From Flagellimonas marinaquae (GTDB taxonomy: Bacteria > Bacteroidota > Bacteroidia > Flavobacteriales > Flavobacteriaceae), in NCBI RefSeq assembly GCF_003992675.1, contig NZ_RZMZ01000015.1, positions 372,001 to 436,000 of the forward strand: a stretch of 64,000 nt of DNA, in the 5' to 3' direction. The position numbers were made by a program, and so were the translations under genes. Of this stretch, positions 56,731 through 64,000 are shown piece by piece. The notes below the pieces were generated by a model. The model was not told the DNA's origin. It saw only the letters and a program-made list of their open reading frames with translations, and searched no databases. How positions within the stretch are numbered: the first letter of the stretch is position 1; each line of letters begins with the position of its first letter.

Positions 56731-58147
56731 AAAAACACTTTTAATTGGAATGATAGGGATGATTGTCCTTTATTCCTGTGTGCCCACTAGAGAAATCAGG
56801 AACGAGGACGTAGCGGTCCCAAAAAACTACCAAAATTTGTCAACCGATACCGTAAACACAGGATTGGTGGAATGGAAGCAGTTTTTTAAGGACTCAAATC
56901 TGGTTGCATTGATCGATACCGCCTTGGTAAAAAACCAAGAGCTGAACATTATGTTGCAGCAAGTGGATATGGCCCAAAATAGGATTCAAGCCAAAAAAGG
57001 GGAGTATTTGCCTTTTGTCAATATCCAGGCGGGAGCTGAGGTCGACAAAGTAGGCGAATACACCCGAAATGGCGCCGTTGAAAAAAACCTCGAGGTAAAA
57101 GAAGGCGAAGAGTTCCCCGAGCCCCTGACCAATTATATGGTCGGGGCCTTCGCCACTTGGGAACTCGACGTATGGAAGAAGCTCCGTAATGAGAAAAAGG
57201 CTGCGGTTTATGAATACCTTTCCAGCGTAGAGGGCAAAAACTTTATGGTGACCAACTTGGTCGCGGAAATTGCCGATTCGTATTATGAATTAATGGCGCT
57301 GGACAATCAAATGGCCATCATAGACCAAAACCTGGAGATACAGCAAAATGCCCTGCACATGGTGAAACTGCAAAAGCAGGCCGCGCGAGCCACGGAATTG
57401 GCTGTGAAGCGTTTTCAGGCCGAGGTGATGAAAAACCAGAGCCATAAATATGAGATTCAACAGCAAATCGTGGAAGTGGAAAACCGATTGAATTTTTTGA
57501 TTGGACGCTCACCTCAGCACATTCAAAGGGCATCCGATAATTTTATTGATGCACCTATTGATACCATTTACGCTGGAATACCTTCCCAATTATTGCAGAA
57601 TCGGCCCGATGTCCGTAGAGCCGAATATGAATTGGCTGCGGCTAAATTGGACACCAAAGCGTCCAAGGCCAATTTTTATCCTCAGTTTACCATAAAGGCA
57701 GGTCTAGGGCTGGAAGCCTTTGATACGAAATACCTGACCACTACTCCAGAATCCGTTCTATATTCGGCTATTGGTGATATGGTAGCGCCTTTGATCAACA
57801 GAAATGCAATAAAGGCTCAGTACAAAAATGCTACGGACCGTCAGCTGCAAGCAGTTTTTGAATATGAAAAGGCCATTTTGAATGCCTATATCGAGGTGGC
57901 CAACCAGTTGTCCAACATCGATAACTTAAAAAAGAGCTATGAATTAAAGGATGGTCAAGTACAGGCCCTAACGGAATCCATAGACCTCTCCACGCGTTTG
58001 TTCCAATCTGCAAGGGTGGAATATATCGAGGTGCTTTTGGCACAGCGTGAGGCTTTGGAGTCCCGTATGGAGCTTGTAGAGACCAAAAAAGACCAGTTGC
58101 TGGCCCAGGTAAATATGTACCGCGCCTTGGGAGGTGGCTGGAATTAA
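56720..58147 (+). CDS. RND efflux outer-membrane channel (NodT/TolC-like lipoprotein)
   Basis: A 475-residue lipoprotein; MNHRKTLLIGMIGMIVLYSC gives a lipobox cysteine at 20. Two TolC-type repeats follow (LNIMLQQVDMAQNRIQAKKG with ATWELDVWKKLRNEKKAAV, and RRAEYELAAAKLDTKASKANFYPQF spread over one helix). The start ATG 56720 overlaps the pump gene; an upstream ATG at 56690 gives a poorer signal. It completes the tripartite efflux operon and is followed by a strong bidirectional hairpin. Confidence 0.92.
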   Translation: MNHRKTLLIGMIGMIVLYSCVPTREIRNEDVAVPKNYQNLSTDTVNTGLVEWKQFFKDSNLVALIDTALVKNQELNIMLQQVDMAQNRIQAKKGEYLPFVNIQAGAEVDKVGEYTRNGAVEKNLEVKEGEEFPEPLTNYMVGAFATWELDVWKKLRNEKKAAVYEYLSSVEGKNFMVTNLVAEIADSYYELMALDNQMAIIDQNLEIQQNALHMVKLQKQAARATELAVKRFQAEVMKNQSHKYEIQQQIVEVENRLNFLIGRSPQHIQRASDNFIDAPIDTIYAGIPSQLLQNRPDVRRAEYELAAAKLDTKASKANFYPQFTIKAGLGLEAFDTKYLTTTPESVLYSAIGDMVAPLINRNAIKAQYKNATDRQLQAVFEYEKAILNAYIEVANQLSNIDNLKKSYELKDGQVQALTESIDLSTRLFQSARVEYIEVLLAQREALESRMELVETKKDQLLAQVNMYRALGGGWN

Positions 58148-58201
58148 GTGTCCCAAATCGATAGTTTCACCTACTGCCTTGGCTATTGATTTACCCAAAA
58201 G

Positions 58202-58233
58202 GAAGCCCGGTTTACAATTGTAAATCGGGCTTC
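58202..58233. terminator. Strong bidirectional terminator after the efflux operon
   Basis: A 14-bp stem (GAAGCCCG and TTTAC parts with one G-T pair) around an AATT loop, flanked by A- and T-rich DNA; it lies between two convergent genes. Confidence 0.88.
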
Positions 58234-58248
58234 TGATTTTATGATGAA

Positions 58249-59346
58249 TTATTTCGTGGCGATATCGCTTAAAGCTTGATAAAGTTCAAATAGTACCGGG
58301 TTTTTAAATTCATTGTTCCAAAGCACAACAATACGGTCGTTGTCAATAAAACGAAGTGCATAGCTGGAAGTTCCGGCCGAAGCTCCACCATGACTGACTG
58401 TTGCGGCAAACTGATTTTCCATATAAGGGAAATCGATCAGGCTAAACCCATACCCGTATGGACTTTGGTGTGGTCCCCATTCACTTTTTGCTTCTTCGGG
58501 CAGGGAGTGAGGTTGAAACGCAAGCGTCCAGGACTGTTTTGAGAGCAATTTGTCCGTTCCCACGGCCAACATGAATTTGTGTAAATCCTGCAAGGTTGTT
58601 TTTTCCCCACCAGGCCCTGTAAAATCAAGTTTCTCTGCCGGTAGAAGCGGGTTTCCGTGTTCAAGGTAATACACGGGCATGCTTGGTCCATAAATGGGCG
58701 CAGACCAATAGGTGTCCTCCATGTGCAAGGGTTTGAAAATTTTTTCCTGTAAAATGAGATTGTAATCATTTCCTAAATGTGCCATAATGATTTCAGAAAG
58801 AATGACGTATCCCGTATTGCTGTATAAAAAAGCTGTACCTGGCTTGAAGGCCAACGTTATTTTGGCAATTTTTTCCTCAAGAATACTCCTCTGACTTTTC
58901 TGGTCGTGTTCAGCTTTTTCTCTTTCCTCATAAACTTTGCTCAAGAACCCGGAACGATGACTTAAAAGATGGTGAATGGTAATATGATTCGCCTCACGGT
59001 GTTTGAACCATGGAAGATGTTTGGAGATGGGATCTTCCAGAGAAACCTTACCTTCTTCAACCAGTTGTAAAATTAGTACAGCTGTAAACATTTTACCTAT
59101 GCTCGCATCCCAAAAGCGCATTTTTGGAGCATTGGGTATTTTCAGGCTACGGTCGGCAAGTCCGAACGCCCCTTCATAAATTATGGTTTCCCCCTCGGCA
59201 ACCAAAAGGGCACCGTGTATTTTTCCTTCATCAAATAGCTTCTTGGCCACTCCCTCAATTTGGGGTGCATCCTTTTTTGTAAGTTGACCAAAGGTCAAAG
59301 ACCATATAAAAAGGCAGCAAACAAATGGTAAATTTTTGGTTTTCAT
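58249..59346 (-). CDS. Secreted serine hydrolase (beta-lactamase/DD-peptidase family)
   Basis: A 365-residue exported protein (signal about residues 1-20, ending LTFGQ) of the class C beta-lactamase-like fold. The S-x-x-K nucleophile is SIGK at 82-85 and Y-x-N is YSN at 175-177; the third motif is HGG in VSHGGASAG. Such enzymes are esterases, D-aminopeptidases or carboxypeptidases; antibiotic resistance is not implied. ATG 59346 is preferred since MKTKNLPF starts a good signal, though ATG 59361 directly abuts the stop of the upstream amidohydrolase. Last gene of the cluster. Confidence 0.85.
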   Translation of the reverse strand: MKTKNLPFVCCLFIWSLTFGQLTKKDAPQIEGVAKKLFDEGKIHGALLVAEGETIIYEGAFGLADRSLKIPNAPKMRFWDASIGKMFTAVLILQLVEEGKVSLEDPISKHLPWFKHREANHITIHHLLSHRSGFLSKVYEEREKAEHDQKSQRSILEEKIAKITLAFKPGTAFLYSNTGYVILSEIIMAHLGNDYNLILQEKIFKPLHMEDTYWSAPIYGPSMPVYYLEHGNPLLPAEKLDFTGPGGEKTTLQDLHKFMLAVGTDKLLSKQSWTLAFQPHSLPEEAKSEWGPHQSPYGYGFSLIDFPYMENQFAATVSHGGASAGTSSYALRFIDNDRIVVLWNNEFKNPVLFELYQALSDIATK

Positions 59347-59361
59347 GCTTCCGGATATCAT

Positions 59362-60285
59362 TCAGTATGGGTTCTTATGACTGTCAATTTGAGTTTGGGA
59401 TAGCCCCAAAAACTCAGCGGCATTATCATAGAATATATCCTCTTTCTGTTCCATGGTCAAAAAATCAGCGGAGTTGATGGCATCTACAGCGATATCAATG
59501 GTCTCGGGCCAAACCATCTGATCGGTACCGAACATAATTCTTTTCCCGAAACCGGCATCTATCAATCCTTTGATGAAGTTATGGAACTCTGCCTTGGGCA
59601 AAACCCAGTCAATCGCAGCCACATCCAAGTATAATTGCGGATGCATGTAGAGCATGGCCTTCATATCTTCCAAATAAGGCCAGCCTCCGTGCATTACAAA
59701 TACCTTTAGATTGGGGTGGCTTACCAATACTTCTTCCAACTGTTTGGGATTGGCATTCTTTACTCGGATTTGATTCATCCCCATATGATAAAGTCCGCCA
59801 GGAGGTCCACCGGGCATAACATGAAAACCAACAGGAATACCCAGTTCCTCAGCGAGGTCAAAAAAAGGTTTTTGTGAAGGGTCGTCCGCAGTAATTCCGC
59901 CATAAAATGGATTGAGTTCGCCAATAGCCGCCAATTCTCCTTTTAATGCCATCTCTTTTAATTGGTCCAATGGCATATTTCGTCCGCTTACCAATATGCG
60001 TTCAGGATTGTCGACTTTCCATAATTGACCATCGGAAGTGAGCGCCAGCACAATGTTGTGTTTGTCCATTTTTTTAAAGGTCTCCTTTTTCTGTTCTTCT
60101 GGCGTTTTTACCCCTTTGTACGTTTCGTTTTTGAGCGGATTTGGGTGGTCCATACCAAACATCATGCCTCCAAGTTCCTGATTGTATGCATGCACGTGCA
60201 TATCGATAATAGGTCCAGAGTAGCGTTGGGCATAAAGGGTTCCCAAAATAGATATGAATAACAATCCGGTAAATATGTTTTTCAT
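59362..60285 (-). CDS. Secreted amidohydrolase (Amidohydro_2), paralogue of the 36.6-kb gene
   Basis: A 307-residue exported TIM-barrel enzyme (signal about residues 1-19, ending GTLYAQ). GPIIDMHVHAYNQ holds the first metal histidines, VGFHVMPGGPPG and VFVMHGGWPYLE the middle ligands and FGTDQMVWPETI the aspartate. The end (NSADFLTMEQKEDIFYDNAAEFLG) matches its paralogue at 36594. It sits 11 bases downstream of an AraC regulator gene and directly before a serine hydrolase, so the cluster likely breaks down one compound outside the cytosol. Confidence 0.87.
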   Translation of the reverse strand: MKNIFTGLLFISILGTLYAQRYSGPIIDMHVHAYNQELGGMMFGMDHPNPLKNETYKGVKTPEEQKKETFKKMDKHNIVLALTSDGQLWKVDNPERILVSGRNMPLDQLKEMALKGELAAIGELNPFYGGITADDPSQKPFFDLAEELGIPVGFHVMPGGPPGGLYHMGMNQIRVKNANPKQLEEVLVSHPNLKVFVMHGGWPYLEDMKAMLYMHPQLYLDVAAIDWVLPKAEFHNFIKGLIDAGFGKRIMFGTDQMVWPETIDIAVDAINSADFLTMEQKEDIFYDNAAEFLGLSQTQIDSHKNPY

Positions 60286-60296
60286 GTTTCGATAAT

Positions 60297-61130
60297 TTAG
60301 TGGATGAGGTCAACTAAGGTATCCAACTTTGTAATCCGGTAATTGTAAAAATCCGAACCTTTAGCTTTGTACCGTAAAAATTCAGAAGGAGAGACACCAC
60401 CGAACTCCCTAAAATCCTTGATGAAGTGGGCTTGGTCAAAATAACCACAGGCATAGGAAATCTGTGTAAGTGAATTCTCGGAATTGTTCGAAAGTAACTG
60501 GACCGTTTTATTGAAACGAATGATTTTGCGATAGTAGGCCGGACTCATGCCAATATGTTTTTTGAACAACTTTTGTAACCCTCTGTTTGAAATACAAAGG
60601 GATTGGCTCAATGCATCAATGGAAATGGAGTGTTCGGAATTCAAAAACTGTAAGGCGTAGGGGAGCCTGGGGTCCACTTCAGGTAATCCTATTTTCTTAC
60701 TAATAAACATCTCCAAAATGGCAAACTTATCTGTAATGGATTTGCTTTCCTTTAATCGTGTTGAGATACAATCAATCTCGCTTGCAGAAAAAATCAAATC
60801 TAGATGGCTCAGCGTATCCAAAAGTTCATGGGCCGGGATTTTTTTTAGATATGAAAGCCCATAACTACTAAATTGAATGGTCATGAACTTCATGCCCACG
60901 TAAGGTTTAAAAAACACGGTTGAACGGCAAGAGGTATAAACAGAATTAACCGTTGAGGTTCGATTGACGAGTATGTCGTCATCCAAACTAAACATCATAT
61001 TGGTAGTAGCGTTTGGGAAGATGGCTGTCCATCCGTCCACGATGTCCTCTTTGGTCAACTCCGCATAGGTCATAAAATTCACCACTTGTGAAAGAGCTGG
61101 GTTTGAGGGTATGTGGAGTTGTTGAATCAT
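60297..61130 (-). CDS. AraC-family transcriptional regulator
   Basis: A 277-residue regulator. The C-terminal two-HTH AraC domain (about residues 170-265) is clear: ISIDALSQSLCISNRGLQKLFKKHI, then QISYACGYFDQAHFIKDFREFG and SPSEFLRYK. The N-terminal part (about residues 1-150, with an SSYGLSYLKKIP segment) is a ligand or dimer domain not readily classified. It lies in the middle of the cluster, 13 bases after the NTF2-like gene and 11 before the amidohydrolase, so it probably activates this group. Confidence 0.9.
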   Translation of the reverse strand: MIQQLHIPSNPALSQVVNFMTYAELTKEDIVDGWTAIFPNATTNMMFSLDDDILVNRTSTVNSVYTSCRSTVFFKPYVGMKFMTIQFSSYGLSYLKKIPAHELLDTLSHLDLIFSASEIDCISTRLKESKSITDKFAILEMFISKKIGLPEVDPRLPYALQFLNSEHSISIDALSQSLCISNRGLQKLFKKHIGMSPAYYRKIIRFNKTVQLLSNNSENSLTQISYACGYFDQAHFIKDFREFGGVSPSEFLRYKAKGSDFYNYRITKLDTLVDLIH

Positions 61131-61143
61131 TTGTGGGTTGTAT

Positions 61144-61674
61144 TTATTCTACCATCGTTGTGTCCATAGGCTGACTAGGCAACGGCAGCTCGGTAACGGG
61201 AGCATCCCAGAGCACTTTCCAATCCCCATCCATTTTTTCCCAGAGCACCAAATAGTTGCCTTTATCTTCCATTGCGGGAATGGGTGAGGTTTCATTGGGT
61301 GTAAATGTTAAGCTGTATTTGCCGTACTCTGTTGCCAAATCGCCACTGGCTTTCACTTCTTGGGTATTGAGGTCTAACTGCCATTTTCCAAACTGGATAT
61401 TTTGTTTCCAGGCAGCCTTATAATTTTCCAATCCAACGATGGCTGGCTGGTTGGGCATAAATTGAATACAATTATCCGCAAAGTGCACAGCGGCGGAGTC
61501 AATCATGCCCGAAGCGTAAAATCCCTGGATTTTTTCATTTTTTGCTTCAATGATTTTTTGGATTTCGGCGGAATAGGCTTCTCCTGACATCGGTTCAGGT
61601 GTGGTTTGCTCACAACTTGTAGCAAACAGAACTAACAGCAATGCTGAAAGAATACATACGAATTGATTTTTCAT
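61144..61674 (-). CDS. DUF4440/SnoaL-like (NTF2 fold) lipoprotein
   Basis: A 176-residue lipoprotein (lipobox cysteine at 21 in LFATSC). The mature part begins EIQKIIEAKNEKIQGFYASG and has DSAAVHFADNCIQFMPNQPAIVG, LATEYGKYSLTF and YLVLWEKMDGDWKVLWDAP, the pattern of NTF2-like DUF4440 domains. The fold binds or isomerises small hydrophobic molecules in some families; here it may hold the substrate of the cluster. First gene of the probable operon with AraC, the amidohydrolase and the serine hydrolase. Confidence 0.82.
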   Translation of the reverse strand: MKNQFVCILSALLLVLFATSCEQTTPEPMSGEAYSAEIQKIIEAKNEKIQGFYASGMIDSAAVHFADNCIQFMPNQPAIVGLENYKAAWKQNIQFGKWQLDLNTQEVKASGDLATEYGKYSLTFTPNETSPIPAMEDKGNYLVLWEKMDGDWKVLWDAPVTELPLPSQPMDTTMVE

Positions 61675-61745
61675 AATGATATAGTTAATGGGTTAATAAA
61701 TACACTGTTTTGTGCGGGGGAACTATATCAAATATGTTTTAAAAG

Positions 61746-61826
61746 CTATTTCACCATCACTTTGTCCTGTTTTTCTCCACAGGATATAAGGGTCCAAACT
61801 AAAAGAAGAACTATTACATCTCTCAT
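61746..61826 (-). CDS. Predicted 26-residue micro-lipoprotein
   Basis: A short frame directly after the S9 peptidase stop (11 bases). It reads MRDVIVLLLVWTLISCGEKQ and ends DKVMVK: a complete lipoprotein signal with LISC-G lipobox (cysteine at 16) and only 11 mature residues. AAGGAAG lies just before its ATG, stronger than most ribosome sites here. It could be an entericidin-like mini-lipoprotein or the stub of a lost lipoprotein gene. Confidence 0.5.
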   Translation of the reverse strand: MRDVIVLLLVWTLISCGEKQDKVMVK

Positions 61827-61837
61827 CTTCCTTGAAT

Positions 61838-63868
61838 TTATTTGTCTCCCTTGTACTTATCAAACCATGCTAGCACACTCGCAATTTTGGCAATCAGATT
61901 GCTGGGTTTGTTCGCGATACCGTGCGAAGCACCGGGAATCCGCACCATGGCAGTTTCCACGTTTTCCAATTTTAATGCGGCATAAAATTGTTCCGATTCT
62001 GCAATTGGGGTTCTGTAGTCTTCTTCACCCGTCAACAGCATGGTTGGAGTGGTCACATTGGCCACATAAGTGAGGGGAGAGCGTCTTAAATAGTTTTCGG
62101 GGTCTTCCCATGGTTTTTTGCCGAACCAATATTTGGAAAAGAACTGGGCACCATCGGCATAGAGCACAAAACTGGTCCAGTTGATTACAGGTTTGGCCAC
62201 TACGGCCGCTTTAAAACGGTCTGTTTTACCCACAATCCAAGCGGTGAGCACACCACCTCCTGAACCTCCGGTTACAAATAAGTTGTTTTTATCCACGTAG
62301 CCTTTTTCCAAAAGTGCATCCACACCCGACATTAAATCCTCATAATCGTGGTTGGGATAATCGTGGTGTATCAGGTTTCCGAATTCTTCTCCGTAACTCG
62401 TGCTTCCGCGTGGATTGGTATAGAGCACCACATAACCGGCTGCGGCATAGGCCTGTATTTCGGCAGAGTAAACCGCTCCATAACTCTGAAATGGACCACC
62501 GTGTATCTCAAGAATCATTGGATATTTTTTGGATGGGTCAAAATCGGGAGGGGTAACCACCCAACCATGAATTTTTCTTTGGTCATAGGAAGACTCCCAC
62601 CACATTTCTTCGACCTTGCCCAATTTTTTAAAGGAGAAAAGGTCATCGTTCACTGCGGTTAAACGTTTGGTACTTTTGGTATCCGTAACCCCCAAATCCG
62701 AAGGATGGTCTGCACGTCCTAAGGTATAGGCGAATCGATTATTGGAAGAGGCCGAAAAACTTGCAGCATTGTATGGTCTTCCCAATGAAAGTCCACCCAA
62801 GCCATCCGTAATATCGTTTACCTTGCCTGATAAACTCATCGATGCCAATTTTCCCAAGCCTTGGTCGGTGTAGCTAAAATAGAATCCATTGCCTTTACTG
62901 TTCCAGACCATATCTTCCACATCTCGGTCAAAATCACCAGAGATTAACTGAGAACCAGTTCCGTCTGTATTCATTACATACAATTGAGTAAGTTGATAAC
63001 CTTGTAGGCGGTCATCGTATCCCAAGTAAGCGATTTTGGAGCCATCAGGCGACAGCACGGGGTTTCCATCAGGGCCATAGCGGTCGGTTAGCGGAGTAGT
63101 TTGCCCAGTGTTAAAATTGATGGAGTAAATCTCACTGTCCGCAGGTTCCATTTCTTCCTCTTTATGGAAGTTGGCACTAAAAAACAGATGGGTGTTGTCT
63201 TTGGACCAGATAGGGCTGCCATGGTCAAATTCTGAAAAAGTCAGTTGTTTTGGCGTGCCACCGCTGATGGGCAAAGTGAATAATTGCGAGTTACCGCCTT
63301 TGTAGTATCCGGCACCATCGCCACGATAGTTCATTTTATCAATGTACTTGGGCGGGTCGTTCCATTTGGCACCTTCCGGCTTACCGGGCATTTTAACAAT
63401 GGATTTATTGGTTTCGGGAACAAACATGTTAAATGCCAAGTATTTGTCATCATGAGACCACGAAACCGACCCTGGCGACTGCGGCGTATTGGTCAAGGCC
63501 ATGGTTTCCTTGGTATCCAACCACATTAAGTAGAGCTTCATTTTGTCATCCGCCATATTGGATTTGAAAACGATCTTTTCCCCATCGTGTGACCATTTGG
63601 GGGCAAAATCATTGTGGTTTCCAGTGGTCAATGGCCGATTGTTGGAACCATCAAAATTGATGACCCAAAGATTGGAAAGGTTTCTATCCGTCATCACATC
63701 CTTAAAATTTCTAACATAGATGATTTTGGAACCATCTGGAGAAATCTGTGGGTCAGAAACATATTCCATATTGAAGATGTCCAACAGCTCCAAATTGGAT
63801 TGTACTTGACCAAAGGTGACAGGAGTGGTAGCCACTAACAGTAGCAGTGCGACGAGTAACTTTTTCAT
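61838..63868 (-). CDS. Secreted S9-family prolyl oligopeptidase (dipeptidyl/acylaminoacyl-peptidase-like)
   Basis: A 676-residue exported peptidase (signal about residues 1-20, ending PVTFGQ). The N-terminal half is a beta-propeller with TolB/WD40-like blades (DPQISPDGSKIIYVRNF, FAPKWSHDGEKIVFKS, PVLSPDGSKIAYLGY). The C-terminal alpha/beta hydrolase has the nucleophile in GGSGGGVL, the acid in GEEDYRTP and the histidine in GASHGI, in the order S, D, H of the family. It should release short peptides or acylated amino acids in the periplasm. The 132 bases upstream to the window end show no further gene. Confidence 0.93.
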   Translation of the reverse strand: MKKLLVALLLLVATTPVTFGQVQSNLELLDIFNMEYVSDPQISPDGSKIIYVRNFKDVMTDRNLSNLWVINFDGSNNRPLTTGNHNDFAPKWSHDGEKIVFKSNMADDKMKLYLMWLDTKETMALTNTPQSPGSVSWSHDDKYLAFNMFVPETNKSIVKMPGKPEGAKWNDPPKYIDKMNYRGDGAGYYKGGNSQLFTLPISGGTPKQLTFSEFDHGSPIWSKDNTHLFFSANFHKEEEMEPADSEIYSINFNTGQTTPLTDRYGPDGNPVLSPDGSKIAYLGYDDRLQGYQLTQLYVMNTDGTGSQLISGDFDRDVEDMVWNSKGNGFYFSYTDQGLGKLASMSLSGKVNDITDGLGGLSLGRPYNAASFSASSNNRFAYTLGRADHPSDLGVTDTKSTKRLTAVNDDLFSFKKLGKVEEMWWESSYDQRKIHGWVVTPPDFDPSKKYPMILEIHGGPFQSYGAVYSAEIQAYAAAGYVVLYTNPRGSTSYGEEFGNLIHHDYPNHDYEDLMSGVDALLEKGYVDKNNLFVTGGSGGGVLTAWIVGKTDRFKAAVVAKPVINWTSFVLYADGAQFFSKYWFGKKPWEDPENYLRRSPLTYVANVTTPTMLLTGEEDYRTPIAESEQFYAALKLENVETAMVRIPGASHGIANKPSNLIAKIASVLAWFDKYKGDK

Positions 63869-64000
63869 GAGGGTGGTTATTTAGTTCCCTAAAAATAAGG
63901 AAATTATCCCTTGTTGGAACATACCTCTGAAAAAGTAGTGCAATTAATAGGTTGTGGTCATGTTTTGGTCCACACAGATAATGAAATCAGCCAAATTCTT

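Noticed and set aside
58249..59346. A true class C beta-lactamase resistance gene
   Set aside because: SxxK and YxN motifs occur across esterases and peptidases of this fold; the context is a catabolic cluster and there is no AmpR-like regulator.

Overview
The window looks like chromosomal DNA of a member of the Flavobacteriaceae (Bacteroidota). The evidence is the TAnnTTTG/TTG promoter pattern upstream of several genes, the near absence of strong Shine-Dalgarno sites, and family signatures typical of the group: a cysteine-free type B L31, a short CarB without its C-terminal regulatory domain, a GlmU-family acetyltransferase-like protein, DUF4199 next to a GT2 enzyme, and many secreted or lipid-anchored hydrolases. 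The genus cannot be fixed from the sequence alone. No rRNA, tRNA, CRISPR array, transposase or integrase was found.

Layout. 1-4.2 kb: a trehalose-6-phosphate synthase/phosphatase fusion divergent from a cytosolic GH15 glycosidase. 4.2-8.1 kb: a very large secreted BNR/VPS10-like protein and a LolA-like secreted protein. 8.3-16.8 kb: a fatty-acid beta-oxidation block (MarR regulator, hydroxyacyl-CoA dehydrogenase/enoyl-CoA hydratase, thiolase, acyl-CoA dehydrogenase), with a long-chain acyl-CoA ligase encoded just upstream; a four-helix-bundle (S23-type) gene bounded by inverted repeats sits inside the operon, and a 28-bp perfect palindrome overlaps the MarR promoter. 16.9-24.2 kb: purL, carrying two in-frame copies of interspersed palindromic repeats, a tiny membrane protein, a secreted M20 hydrolase, a repeat cluster, and rsmB. 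24.2-26.9 kb: a Ycf48-like lipoprotein and an ECF sigma / membrane anti-sigma-like / Spy-like trio. 27.2-32.3 kb: a probable envelope operon (DUF4199, GT2, phosphohexomutase, MsbA-like ABC exporter). 32.5-34.0 kb: rpmE2 and the GlmU-family gene.

34.0-35.3 kb: a 1.27-kb module encoding only mobile mystery proteins A (HTH) and B (Fic) is bracketed by a perfect 32-bp direct repeat that duplicates the 3' end, including a stop codon, of the GlmU-family gene. This is the most striking structure in the window: a compact integrated element without its own recombinase, restoring its target gene.

35.3-47.7 kb: secreted metabolic and envelope enzymes (amidohydrolases, a membrane-anchored protease-like protein with two DTG motifs, lytic transglycosylase, M23 peptidase), mtaB, a flavin monooxygenase and small acetyltransferases. 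47.8-51.0 kb: rpmH followed by a strong hairpin and carB. 51.0-58.2 kb: a lipoprotein, a small unrecognised secreted protein, and a complete tripartite RND efflux system (adaptor, pump, outer-membrane channel). 58.2-63.9 kb: a co-directional cluster of secreted or lipid-anchored catabolic proteins under a likely local AraC regulator (NTF2-like lipoprotein, AraC, amidohydrolase, beta-lactamase-like serine hydrolase), preceded by an S9 peptidase and a 26-residue predicted lipoprotein.
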